Shown one piece after another: positions 1-6,118 of a stretch of DNA of 6,118 nucleotides. The DNA comes from Thiohalobacter sp. (lineage in GTDB: Bacteria > Pseudomonadota > Gammaproteobacteria > DSM-19610): NCBI GenBank assembly GCA_027010005.1, contig JALVCM010000007.1:1-6118 (forward strand). Reading direction: 5' to 3'. The notes under the pieces are model-generated. The model worked only from the letters and a program-made list of their open reading frames with translations. It made no database searches and was not told the origin of the DNA. Each line of letters starts with the position of its first letter. Within the stretch, counting starts at the first letter, position 1. The translations under genes were made by a program, and so were the position numbers.

Positions 1-623
1 ATGTGGCGAACAGTGCGCAGGCGCTGTGTACGACACCCGGCTCCGGAAAGTTTTATCTGAGCGCCGGTCGTGAGGCACACCTTGAACAGCACCTGCATGT
101 AACCCGCGGCTCCAGCCTCGAGTGGTTACCGCAGGAAAATATCCTGTTTGCCGGCGCCCGGCTGCAAGCAGCCACCTGTATCGAACTGGAAGACGATGCG
201 GTGTTTATCGGCTGGGACTTTACCTGCCTGGGCCGCCCTGCCAGCGGTGAACGTTTTGAACATGGCACGCTGGAATCACGCCTGACGTTTTATCACAACG
301 GGGAACTGCTGCTGGTGGAAAACCAGCGCGTACTCGGTGAACCACAACTGAGTGCTGCCGCCGGCCTGCGTGGCCAGCCGGTACAGGGTGTGCTGCTGGC
401 TTTTCCGTGCACGGCAGCGCACCTTGAAGCCGTGAGAGAGACACTGGCACAGCAACCGGCCTCGCCATGGATTGCCGCGACGCTCATCGGCCAGTTGCTG
501 GTCGTGCGCGCACTGGGTGACGACAGTGAAACACTGAAACAGGCCCTGATGACAGTCTGGCAAACACTGCGACCCCGACTGCTTGAACGGCCCGCGGTTG
601 TGCCGCGCATCTGGGCCACCTGA
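1..623 (+). CDS. ureD: Urease accessory protein UreD (UreH), 3' part only
   Basis: UreD is the scaffold of the UreD-UreF-UreG maturation complex that binds apo-urease and allows nickel to be inserted. The gene is cut by the left edge; the reading frame starts at base 3 and about 206 codons are visible, against roughly 270-290 in full-length family members, so about a quarter is missing. Visible family landmarks, counted from the first complete codon, are TTPGSGKFY (10-18), SAGREAHLEQHLHV (20-33), LEWLPQENILF (39-49), FIGWDFTCLGRPASGE (68-83) and the typical C-terminal PRIWAT just before the TGA at 621-623. The GTG at base 3 is an internal valine codon, not a start, because conserved UreD sequence is already under way there. 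The gene lies directly upstream of the structural genes, as in many proteobacterial urease operons, but a 218-bp repeat-filled gap separates them. The identification is firm; the N-terminus cannot be assessed. Confidence 0.95.
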   Translation, partial: VANSAQALCTTPGSGKFYLSAGREAHLEQHLHVTRGSSLEWLPQENILFAGARLQAATCIELEDDAVFIGWDFTCLGRPASGERFEHGTLESRLTFYHNGELLLVENQRVLGEPQLSAAAGLRGQPVQGVLLAFPCTAAHLEAVRETLAQQPASPWIAATLIGQLLVVRALGDDSETLKQALMTVWQTLRPRLLERPAVVPRIWAT

Positions 624-656
624 AAATACATGAGGAAATTCTGATTAATAACGTCA

Positions 657-727
657 TCGTCATCCCGGCGCAGGCCGGGATCCAGGGGTTCCAATTGCAT
701 GGATCCCGGCCTGCGCCGGGATGACGA
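657..727. repeat. Perfect 28-bp inverted repeat (REP-like, twin hairpins)
   Basis: The arms at 657-684 and 700-727 are exact reverse complements around a 15-bp spacer (685-699). Each arm is also a hairpin by itself: ATCCCGGC at 662-669 pairs with GCCGGGAT at 674-681 around GCAG, and the same stem recurs at 703-710 and 715-722 around CTGC. The arm has the form GTCAT-C-CCGG...CCGG-G-ATCCA. I recognise this as a type of dispersed intergenic repeat common in proteobacterial genomes. It follows the ureD stop by 33 bp and could form a long RNA stem between ureD and ureAB, which might stabilise the upstream message or reduce readthrough; that role is inference. No T-run follows it, so it is not a standard intrinsic terminator. 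Confidence 0.9.
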
Positions 728-809
728 GTTAACCTGAACCGGGATGACGAGTTAACCTGAACCGGGATGACGGGTTAACCTGAACCGGGATGATAGATTA
801 ATCGGAACC
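716..809. repeat. Tandem array of four 23-bp units
   Basis: Four head-to-tail 23-bp units lie at 718-740, 741-763, 764-786 and 787-809, with a further 2 bp of match on the left (716-717). Each begins with GGGATGA; the first three carry a central GTTAAC palindrome followed by CTGAACC. Units 1 and 2 are identical, unit 3 differs from them at one position, and unit 4 differs at six. The first unit begins inside the right arm of the inverted repeat, sharing its last bases (CCGGGATGACGA, 716-727), so the array seems to have grown by duplication of the end of that arm plus the adjoining unique bases. It ends 32 bp before the ureAB start. There are no variable spacers, so it is not a CRISPR array. 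Confidence 0.9.
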
Positions 810-841
810 TCACCGAACAGCCTGCGAAAAAGAGACCGCTT

Positions 842-1468
842 ATGGAACTGACACCGCGTGAAAAAGACAAGCTGCTGTTGTTTACCGCCGCATTGCTGGC
901 CGAACGCCGCCTGGCGCGTGGCGTGAAACTTAACCACCCGGAAGCCGTGGCCTATATCAGCGCCGCCATTCTCGAAGGTGCGCGTGACGGGCGCACCGTG
1001 GCCGAACTGATGCACGACAGCCGCAAGCTGCTGACATCAGACCAGGTCATGGATGGCGTCGCCGGGATGATCCACGAAGTCCAGGTGGAAGCCACCTTCC
1101 CCGACGGCACCAAGCTGGTGACCGTGCACCAGCCCATCATTGCGACAGAGGCGTCGAAAGCCGGGGAGATCAAGGTCGGCGAAGGTGACATTGAACTCAA
1201 CGAAGGTCTGCCGACACTGACCCTCGAGGTGGCCAACACGGGGGACCGCCCTATCCAGATCGGCTCCCATTATCACTTTTACGAAACCAACAACGCCCTG
1301 GAATTCGAGCGGGACAGGACCCGCGGTTATCGCCTCAACATACCGGCCGGAACCGCCGTGCGTTTTGAACCGGGGCAACGGCGCACCGTCGAACTGGTCG
1401 CCTATGCAGGCAATCGCACCGTGTACGGCTTCCAGGGCCGCGTCATGGGCAAACTGGAGGACCAATAA
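842..1468 (+). CDS. ureAB: Urease fused gamma/beta subunit (UreA-UreB fusion)
   Basis: This gene encodes the two small structural subunits of urease as one 208-residue chain. Residues 1-99 are a complete UreA (gamma): the start [14 protein letters not shown], then [12 protein letters not shown] (28-39), [13 protein letters not shown] (45-57) and [18 protein letters not shown] (81-98). Residues about 107-208 are a complete UreB (beta): AGEI (107-110), GDIELNEG (115-122), [19 protein letters not shown] (132-150), [19 protein letters not shown] (161-179) and [10 protein letters not shown] (196-205). The length equals the sum of separate UreA (about 100) and UreB (about 101-106). About seven residues (IATEASK) join them where a separate ureB start codon would lie. 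Fused small subunits are known in Helicobacter (there called UreA) and some other bacteria. The ATG at 842 fits the conserved UreA N-terminus; only a weak purine-rich Shine-Dalgarno (AGAGA, 831-835) precedes it. The stop overlaps the ureC start by one base, so translation of the two is probably coupled. Confidence 0.97.
   Translation: MELTPREKDKLLLFTAALLAERRLARGVKLNHPEAVAYISAAILEGARDGRTVAELMHDSRKLLTSDQVMDGVAGMIHEVQVEATFPDGTKLVTVHQPIIATEASKAGEIKVGEGDIELNEGLPTLTLEVANTGDRPIQIGSHYHFYETNNALEFERDRTRGYRLNIPAGTAVRFEPGQRRTVELVAYAGNRTVYGFQGRVMGKLEDQ
1456..1460 (+). promoter_or_regulatory. Ribosome binding site of ureC inside the end of ureAB
   Basis: GGAGG lies 7 nt before the ATG at 1468 and is read inside the last codons of ureAB. 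Its spacing favours 1468 over the second in-frame ATG at 1477 (16 nt away). The 1468 start also gives UreC the same residue numbers at the active site as the Klebsiella reference protein. Confidence 0.8.
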
Positions 1469-3171
1469 TGGCAGCCATGAACCGACAGGCCTATGCCGAA
1501 ATGTTCGGGCCAACCACCGGCGACAGGGTACGACTGGCCGATACGGAACTGTGGATCGAGGTCGAGAAGGATTTCACCCGCTACGGTGACGAAGTCAAGT
1601 TCGGTGGCGGCAAAGTGATTCGCGATGGCATGGGGCAGTCTCAGGCCGTGTCGGCGGATGTTGCCGATCTTGTCATTACCAACGCACTGATCATTGATCA
1701 CTGGGGTATCGTAAAAGCCGACATTGGTATCAGGAATGGTCGCATCGCTGCCATCGGCAAGGCCGGCAACCCGGATGTTCAACAGGGTGTCGATATCGTC
1801 ATCGGCCCCGGTACTGACATCATCGGTGGTGAAGGTAAAATCATCACTGCAGGCGGTATCGATGCACACATTCATTTCATCTGTCCGCAACAGATCGAGG
1901 AAGCGCTGTCATCGGGCATTACCACCATGCTGGGCGGCGGCACCGGCCCGTCCACCGGTACTAACGCGACCACCTGCACACCGGGACCGTGGAACATCCA
2001 CCGCATGTTGCAGGCCGCCGATGCCTTCCCCATGAACCTCGGCTTTATGGGCAAGGGCAATGCCAGCCTCCCCGATGCCCTGCGTGAACAGGTCGAGGCC
2101 GGTGCCATGGGACTCAAACTGCACGAGGACTGGGGCACCACGCCTGCGGCCATCCGTAATTGCCTGAATGTGGCGGAAGAACACGATGTACAGGTCGCGA
2201 TCCATACCGACACCCTGAACGAATCGGGTTTTGTCGAAGACACCATCGCGGCCTTCGAGGGCCGCACCATTCACACCTACCACACCGAGGGTGCCGGTGG
2301 TGGACATGCACCGGACATCATCCGCGCCTGCGGCCTCGATAATGTGTTGCCGTCCTCGACCAACCCGACCCGGCCCTATACGGTCAACACCATCGACGAG
2401 CACCTGGACATGCTGATGGTCTGCCATCACCTGGATGCGGGTATTCCTGAAGACGTGGCCTTTGCCGAATCGCGCATCCGTCGCGAGACCATCGCGGCCG
2501 AAGACATCCTGCACGACCTCGGCGCCTTTTCGATGATTTCTTCCGACTCGCAGGCCATGGGCCGCGTGGGTGAAGTCATTACCCGCACCTGGCAGACGGC
2601 GCATAAAATGAAAGTGCAACGCGGCATACTGGCGGGTGATACAGCTGATAACGACAACAACCGGGTCAAACGCTATGTGGCCAAGTACACTATCAACCCG
2701 GCCATCTCCCACGGCATTGCACACGAGGTCGGTTCTGTCGAAGCTGGCAAGCTGGCGGACCTGGTGTTGTGGTCACCGGCCCTGTTCGGCGTCAAGCCGG
2801 CGCTGATCGTCAAGGGTGGCATGATCGCCCATGCGCCGATGGGCGACCCCAATGCCTCGATCCCGACACCTCAACCGGTACACTACCGGCCCATGTTCGG
2901 CAGTTTTGGCAAGGCCCTGACGGCAACCAGCCTGACCTTTGTTTCGGCAGCGTCCCTGACGGCCGGCGTGGCCGAACAACTGGGTTTACAGAAAACAGTC
3001 AGCGCCGTAAAAAACTGTCGCAACGTAAAGAAACAGGATCTTGTTCATAACAGTTACACACCTGATATCGAGGTTGATGCGCAAACCTATGAAGTCCGTG
3101 CCGATGGTGAACTGCTGACCTGCGAACCGGCCGACGTGTTGCCCATGGCGCAACGGTATTTCCTGTTTTGA
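1468..3171 (+). CDS. ureC: Urease catalytic subunit alpha (UreC)
   Basis: UreC is the catalytic subunit of cytoplasmic urease (EC 3.5.1.5), which hydrolyses urea to ammonia and carbamate at a two-nickel centre. It is an amidohydrolase-fold enzyme. The protein has 567 residues, the usual length. All expected active-site residues are present and fall on the standard Klebsiella numbers: nickel ligands H134 and H136 (in DAHIHF), K217, the lysine carbamylated to bridge the nickels, with H219 (in GLKLHED), H246, H272 and D360, plus H320, the flap cysteine C319 (in MVCHH) and R336. Other landmarks are [18 protein letters not shown] (12-29), [18 protein letters not shown] (156-173) and the C-terminal [17 protein letters not shown] (455-471). 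The start at 1468 overlaps the ureAB stop by one base, implying coupled synthesis of the subunits. Nothing in the sequence suggests inactivation. Confidence 0.99.
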   Translation: MAAMNRQAYAEMFGPTTGDRVRLADTELWIEVEKDFTRYGDEVKFGGGKVIRDGMGQSQAVSADVADLVITNALIIDHWGIVKADIGIRNGRIAAIGKAGNPDVQQGVDIVIGPGTDIIGGEGKIITAGGIDAHIHFICPQQIEEALSSGITTMLGGGTGPSTGTNATTCTPGPWNIHRMLQAADAFPMNLGFMGKGNASLPDALREQVEAGAMGLKLHEDWGTTPAAIRNCLNVAEEHDVQVAIHTDTLNESGFVEDTIAAFEGRTIHTYHTEGAGGGHAPDIIRACGLDNVLPSSTNPTRPYTVNTIDEHLDMLMVCHHLDAGIPEDVAFAESRIRRETIAAEDILHDLGAFSMISSDSQAMGRVGEVITRTWQTAHKMKVQRGILAGDTADNDNNRVKRYVAKYTINPAISHGIAHEVGSVEAGKLADLVLWSPALFGVKPALIVKGGMIAHAPMGDPNASIPTPQPVHYRPMFGSFGKALTATSLTFVSAASLTAGVAEQLGLQKTVSAVKNCRNVKKQDLVHNSYTPDIEVDAQTYEVRADGELLTCEPADVLPMAQRYFLF

Positions 3172-3196
3172 ACAACATAAGTGATAACACTCCACC

Positions 3197-3268
3197 GTCA
3201 TTCCGGGCTTGACCCGGAATCCAGCGGTGTGATTAACAGCATGGATGCCGGAACGCGTCCGGCATGAC
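3197..3268. repeat. Inverted pair of unlike hairpin repeats between ureC and ureE
   Basis: Two 27-bp arms face each other around an 18-bp spacer (3224-3241). The left arm (3197-3223) has the form GTCAT-T-CCGG...CCGG-A-ATCCA and folds as ATTCCGGG (3200-3207) with CCCGGAAT (3213-3220) around CTTGA. The right arm (3242-3268), read on the minus strand, has the form GTCAT-G-CCGG...CCGG-C-ATCCA and folds as ATGCCGGA (3245-3252) with TCCGGCAT (3258-3265) around ACGCG. The arms belong to the same general repeat type as the element at 657-727 but to different sequence variants, so they pair poorly with each other and well with themselves. The element separates the structural genes from the accessory block and might tune downstream expression; that is inference. 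No T-run follows, so a full terminator is unlikely. Confidence 0.88.
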
Positions 3269-3289
3269 AGAGTGAAACGAAGTAATGCC

Positions 3290-3769
3290 ATGATAGAACT
3301 TACGCAAATTATAAAGACAGACAGCGAGCCCGAGGCTTACCTGACCCTGCCTGTCGATCAACGGGTACGCAGCCGGCTGCGCGTCACACTGGACGATGGC
3401 CGTGACGCCGGCCTGTTCCTGCCACGCGGCACCCTGCTGCGCGGTGGCGACCGGTTGAGTAATGGTGACGGACTGGTCATCGAAATTATCGCTGCCGATG
3501 AAACGGTCACAACGGTACGTTGCGATGACCTCGCCGGCCTTGCCCGGGCCGCCTACCACCTGGGCAATCGTCATGTCCCCTTGCAGGTCGAACAGGGCTG
3601 GCTGCGCTACCTGCACGACCATGTCCTCGATGACATGCTGCGGCAGATGGGACTGGAGCCAGTCGTTGAACAGGCCCCCTTTGAACCGGAAGCGGGTGCC
3701 TACCAGCAAGCCGCGCACGGACATCATCACGGACACGAACACACACATCCCCATGAACACAGCCAGTAA
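3290..3769 (+). CDS. ureE: Urease accessory protein UreE, nickel metallochaperone
   Basis: UreE is a cytoplasmic dimer that binds nickel and passes it to UreG for urease activation. The chosen start gives 159 residues. The N-terminal domain (about 1-75) contains FLPRGTLLRGGD (43-54); the C-terminal metal-binding domain contains YHLGNRHVPLQ (89-99) with the conserved metal-binding H95, then LRYLHDHVLDDMLRQMG (105-121) with H109 and H111. The tail HGHHHGHEHTHPHEH (143-157) has nine histidines and ends in SQ; such tails are known in Klebsiella-type UreE and bind extra nickel. The ATG at 3290 (MIELTQII) is preferred over an in-frame ATG at 3245, because the extra 15 residues would come from the hairpin repeat and match no UreE N-terminus. 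No strong Shine-Dalgarno is visible, only a purine-rich GAAACGAAG at 3274-3282. The gene is 13 bp upstream of ureJ. Confidence 0.96.
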   Translation: MIELTQIIKTDSEPEAYLTLPVDQRVRSRLRVTLDDGRDAGLFLPRGTLLRGGDRLSNGDGLVIEIIAADETVTTVRCDDLAGLARAAYHLGNRHVPLQVEQGWLRYLHDHVLDDMLRQMGLEPVVEQAPFEPEAGAYQQAAHGHHHGHEHTHPHEHSQ

Positions 3770-3782
3770 CAAGGAGTTTTCC

Positions 3783-4313
3783 ATGAAACTTGCCTGCAAA
3801 CCGATCCTCATCCTTGCCGCCTGCCTGGTGTCACCACTGGCGCAGGCACACGACAACAGCCTGTCCAGTGGCCTGCTCGCCGGCCTCGCCCATCCCCTCA
3901 CGGGTCTCGATCATCTTGCTGCGCTGATATTGTCCGGTTGCCTGATCGGGCGGCTGGCGACGGGTAAATCCCTTGCACTGGTCGCCCTGGTCGGTGCGCT
4001 GGGAGCAGGTGCCGCGGGAGGAATCCTGCTGGGCGCACAGGCAGGGACTGAAATGCTTGTCCTGCTGTCTCTGCCTGTCCTGCTTGCATGCCAGTGGGCA
4101 CGTCAACCCGGCAGGCTGCAGCAGGCGATTGCTGTCATGAGCCTGTTTATGGTGGCGCACGGCTGGGCACACGGAGTGGAAGTACAGGGTGGCACAGCGG
4201 CCTTTGTCAGCGGATTCCTGCTGATGTCTTCCGTTACACTCGGGCTGTCTGCATTCATTTCCCGCTACCTTTTTATGCTCCGCGCTCCGGCAAACGAACG
4301 CACTCATGCCTGA
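3783..4313 (+). CDS. ureJ: HupE/UreJ family membrane protein, probable nickel permease
   Basis: The 176-residue product belongs to the HupE/UreJ family, inner-membrane proteins linked to nickel (or cobalt) uptake for urease and hydrogenase. It starts with a signal-like segment (about 5-22) ending in PLAQA, so cleavage after A22 would leave a histidine at the mature N-terminus, as in HupE. The family motif H-x5-DH is present as HPLTGLDH (37-44). A second histidine cluster, HGWAHGVE (126-133), follows a hydrophobic stretch. Membrane segments are expected near 44-57, 63-85, 90-104, 114-128 and 138-160. A strong Shine-Dalgarno AAGGAG (3771-3776) lies 6 nt before the ATG at 3783. The reading frame stays open much further upstream (to an ATG at 3462), but that part merely overlaps ureE out of frame. 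Its place between ureE and ureF supports nickel supply for urease. Transport activity and metal are inferred from the family. Confidence 0.93.
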   Translation: MKLACKPILILAACLVSPLAQAHDNSLSSGLLAGLAHPLTGLDHLAALILSGCLIGRLATGKSLALVALVGALGAGAAGGILLGAQAGTEMLVLLSLPVLLACQWARQPGRLQQAIAVMSLFMVAHGWAHGVEVQGGTAAFVSGFLLMSSVTLGLSAFISRYLFMLRAPANERTHA

Positions 4314-4995
4314 TCACAAGCTGCCGGGCCTGCGCCTGCTGCAACTCATCAGCCCTACCCTGCCGACCGGTGCCTTCACCTATTCGCAGGGACTGGAGTG
4401 GGCTGTCGAGTGTGGCTGGGTCGTTAACGAACAGGATACCCGGCAGTGGCTGCGGTCGGTCCTGAACGACAGCCTGCAGTATCTCGAACTGCCGGTACTG
4501 GCCCGGCTGTATCAGGCCGTCGATGACAATAACCCTGCATCCTTCCAGTACTGGAGCCACCGGTTGTACGCCAGTCGTGAAACCTCCGAACTGCGCGATG
4601 AGGAAATGCAGCGTGCACGAGCACTCTATACTGTGCTCGGGAACCTTCCCGACAGCTCGCAGTGGCATGAACTGGAAGACTGGCGGGATGCCCTGTTGCA
4701 ATGCCAACTGGCCGGCTATGCACTGGCCGCAAATTACTGGCACATCAACCTGACCGATTTACTGCAGGGCTTTGGCTGGAGCTGGCTGGAAAATGCCGTG
4801 GCTGCCGCCATCAAACTGGTACCACTGGGCCAGACCGAAGGTCAGCGCCTGCTGTATGAACTGAGTGCGGAAATTGACGTCATCGTTGAGCATGCGCTCA
4901 CCCTGGAGGACAACGTGATCGGTGCCAGTACACCCGCGCTGGCCATTGCCAGCAGCCTGCACGAAACACAATACAGCCGTTTATTCAGATCATAA
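4306..4995 (+). CDS. ureF: Urease accessory protein UreF
   Basis: UreF is an all-helical protein that joins UreD and recruits UreG during nickel insertion, and it is proposed to control the timing of GTP hydrolysis. The 229-residue length is normal. Landmarks are LISPTLPTGAFTYSQGLEWA (14-33), LYASRETSELRDEEMQRARAL (87-107), WLENAVAAAIKLVPLGQ (160-176) and the C-terminal SSLHETQYSRLFRS (216-229), a tail known in Klebsiella-type UreF to be needed for binding UreD. The ATG at 4306 overlaps the last 8 nt of ureJ, and no clear Shine-Dalgarno precedes it, so translation is probably coupled to ureJ. The gene ends 12 bp before ureG. No defect is seen. Confidence 0.97.
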   Translation: MPDHKLPGLRLLQLISPTLPTGAFTYSQGLEWAVECGWVVNEQDTRQWLRSVLNDSLQYLELPVLARLYQAVDDNNPASFQYWSHRLYASRETSELRDEEMQRARALYTVLGNLPDSSQWHELEDWRDALLQCQLAGYALAANYWHINLTDLLQGFGWSWLENAVAAAIKLVPLGQTEGQRLLYELSAEIDVIVEHALTLEDNVIGASTPALAIASSLHETQYSRLFRS

Positions 4996-5007
4996 CCAGG
5001 AGACAAT

Positions 5008-5634
5008 ATGAGTCGTACAACACCACTCCGCGTCGGTGTCGGTGGACCGGTCGGTTCCGGCAAGACCGCCCTGCTGGAACAACTGTGCAAGGCCATGCGC
5101 GATAACTACAACATTGCCGTGGTAACCAATGATATCTATACCCGCGAGGACCAGCGGATTCTCACCGAAGCCCAGGCGCTCGACGCAGAGCGGATTGTCG
5201 GTGTGGAAACCGGTGGCTGCCCGCACACGGCCATCCGTGAAGATGCCTCCATGAATCTGGCAGCGGTTGAAGACCTGTCACGCAAGTTCACTAACCTGGA
5301 CATTATCTTTATTGAAAGTGGTGGTGACAACCTCAGCGCCACCTTCAGCCCGGAACTGGCTGACCTGACGATTTATGTGATCGACGTAGCGTCGGGAGAG
5401 AAAATCCCGCGCAAGGGTGGCCCGGGTATCACCCGATCCGATCTGCTGGTTATCAACAAGATCGATCTTGCAGAGATGGTCGGTGCATCGCTTGAGGTCA
5501 TGAAGGCCGACAGTGCGCGCATGCGTGGCGACAGGCCGTTTGTCTTTACCCAGCTAAAGACCGGTGAGGGACTCGACAGCATCATTGCATTCCTTGAACG
5601 CGAAGGCATGCTGCCCACCAGCCAGGAGAGCTGA
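5008..5634 (+). CDS. ureG: Urease accessory GTPase UreG
   Basis: UreG is a SIMIBI-class GTPase that carries nickel to the UreD-UreF-apo-urease complex and releases it on GTP hydrolysis. The 208-residue length is typical. Visible motifs are the P-loop GGPVGSGKT (12-20), the nickel-binding Cys-Pro-His C71-P72-H73 within [17 protein letters not shown] (67-83), [17 protein letters not shown] (101-117) with the E-S-G-G-D-N signature, [17 protein letters not shown] (124-140) and the guanine-specificity motif NKID (150-153). A clear Shine-Dalgarno AGGAG (4998-5002) sits 5 nt before the ATG at 5008. It is the last urease gene visible. No clear intrinsic terminator follows its TGA. Confidence 0.98.
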   Translation: MSRTTPLRVGVGGPVGSGKTALLEQLCKAMRDNYNIAVVTNDIYTREDQRILTEAQALDAERIVGVETGGCPHTAIREDASMNLAAVEDLSRKFTNLDIIFIESGGDNLSATFSPELADLTIYVIDVASGEKIPRKGGPGITRSDLLVINKIDLAEMVGASLEVMKADSARMRGDRPFVFTQLKTGEGLDSIIAFLEREGMLPTSQES

Positions 5635-5712
5635 TTCCCGACAGAATTCGCCTGTTAGCCTCATATACGCTATGCTTTACCCTGTACAGCCCTGCAGGAC
5701 GGGTTGGTTATT

Positions 5713-6118
5713 ATGGCTGAAGCGATACTTTTCATCACAACAGGCGCTGCCCTCTACGGAGGTGTTCACCACCTGTATCACGGAGCCCGCAACCCCGGCG
5801 GGTATCCGCATGTCATTCATGCCGTAATGTTCCTGTTACTGGCCGGATTCGCGCTTGCCGGCACCACTACCAGCCTGGTTCATTCTGCCACGGAATTCTC
5901 TCTCTACAGCAAATTATCCGTATCTTCGGGCCTGCTGATCTATGCCTTGCTACCCTGGTTTATCACGCTGCTTCTGCAACAACGGGCAGGCGTTGCTACG
6001 GCACTGATCAGCGCTGCCTGGGCTGCCTTGCTGCTGATCAATATCACATCACCTTACAGCCTGCTGTTCAGGCAGGTCACGGAAGTCCCTTTCGAAACGG
6101 CGGCCAACCCGATATGGC
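5713..6118 (+). CDS. Membrane protein N-terminus, probable sensor/signalling protein, cut by window edge
   Basis: An open frame of 135 codons runs from the ATG at 5713 off the right edge without a stop. The product begins MAEAILFITTGAALYGGVHH and has four hydrophobic segments, at about 4-22, 33-52, 68-88 and 93-112, followed by NITSPYSLLFRQVTEVPF (110-127). From memory, this pattern (a first helix ending in a G-x-H-H-like motif, four or more helices, then an N-x-x-SPYSLLF-type loop) resembles the N-terminal membrane region of proteobacterial multidomain sensors that later carry PAS, histidine kinase or diguanylate cyclase domains. No such output domain is visible here, so the function is inference and the protein could be another membrane protein. 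A weak Shine-Dalgarno (AGGA, 5696-5699) lies 13 nt before the ATG. The 78-bp spacer after ureG allows either readthrough from the urease operon or a separate promoter; a poor -10-like TATGCT lies at 5671-5676. Confidence 0.7.
   Translation, partial: MAEAILFITTGAALYGGVHHLYHGARNPGGYPHVIHAVMFLLLAGFALAGTTTSLVHSATEFSLYSKLSVSSGLLIYALLPWFITLLLQQRAGVATALISAAWAALLLINITSPYSLLFRQVTEVPFETAANPIW

Noticed and set aside
293..700. Minus-strand open frame of 135 codons whose N-terminus reads through the inverted repeat
   Set aside because: It lies antisense to ureD and its first residues (MQLEPLDPGLRRDDD) are simply the translated repeat arm, a familiar source of false genes.
716..809. CRISPR-like array
   Set aside because: The 23-bp units are directly adjacent with no spacers, so this is a simple tandem repeat.
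1909..2724. Long minus-strand open frame (271 codons) within ureC
   Set aside because: It is the antisense shadow of a strongly conserved GC-rich gene, with no recognisable domain or ribosome binding site.
2986..3291. Minus-strand open frame of 101 codons across the ureC end and the second repeat
   Set aside because: It is antisense to ureC and its middle (FRVKPGMTVE) is the translated hairpin repeat; no sign of a real protein.
3462..3782. Possible 107-residue N-terminal extension of UreJ
   Set aside because: This stretch is ureE in another frame; the signal-like N-terminus and a strong Shine-Dalgarno place the start at 3783.
5647..5676. Possible sigma-70 promoter for the downstream membrane gene (TTCGCC, 18 bp, TATGCT)
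   Set aside because: The -35 matches at only three of six positions; such matches are common by chance.
5681..5698. Possible terminator hairpin after ureG
   Set aside because: The stem is only six pairs including one G-T, and no T-run follows; it is too weak to call.

Overview
The window holds most of a urease operon, all on the + strand, in the order ureD (3' part only) - ureAB (fused gamma/beta subunit) - ureC - ureE - ureJ - ureF - ureG. After it comes the 5' end of an unrelated-looking membrane protein gene that runs off the right edge. The GC-rich coding sequence, the gene order with ureJ between ureE and ureF, and the intergenic GTCAT...CCGG...CCGG...ATCCA repeats suggest a proteobacterium, most likely a gammaproteobacterium. 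The genus cannot be read from the window.

Layout: 1-623 is the C-terminal part of UreD. 624-841 is a 218-bp gap taken up largely by a perfect 28-bp inverted repeat and a tandem array of four 23-bp units. 842-3171 encodes the urease enzyme as two polypeptides (UreAB and UreC) with a 1-nt stop/start overlap. 3172-3289 is a 118-bp gap with a second inverted pair of hairpin repeats. 3290-5634 is a tightly packed accessory block, ureE-ureJ-ureF-ureG (gaps of 13 bp, -8 bp and 12 bp). 5635-5712 is a short spacer with no convincing terminator. 5713 to the end is an open reading frame with four predicted membrane segments, probably the N-terminal sensor part of a signalling protein.

How the genes work together: UreAB and UreC form the nickel enzyme that splits urea into ammonia and carbamate. 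UreD (UreH in some species), UreF and the GTPase UreG form the maturation complex that loads nickel onto the carbamylated active-site lysine. UreE, with a histidine-rich tail, hands over nickel. UreJ is a HupE-type membrane protein expected to supply nickel. All catalytic and metal-binding residues of UreC are present, and every complete accessory gene is intact, so the operon looks functional.

No new system was found. The least ordinary items are the fused gamma/beta subunit, the two repeat elements whose hairpin arms differ by compensatory base pairs, the short tandem array that seems to have grown from the end of one repeat arm, and the truncated membrane sensor gene downstream.
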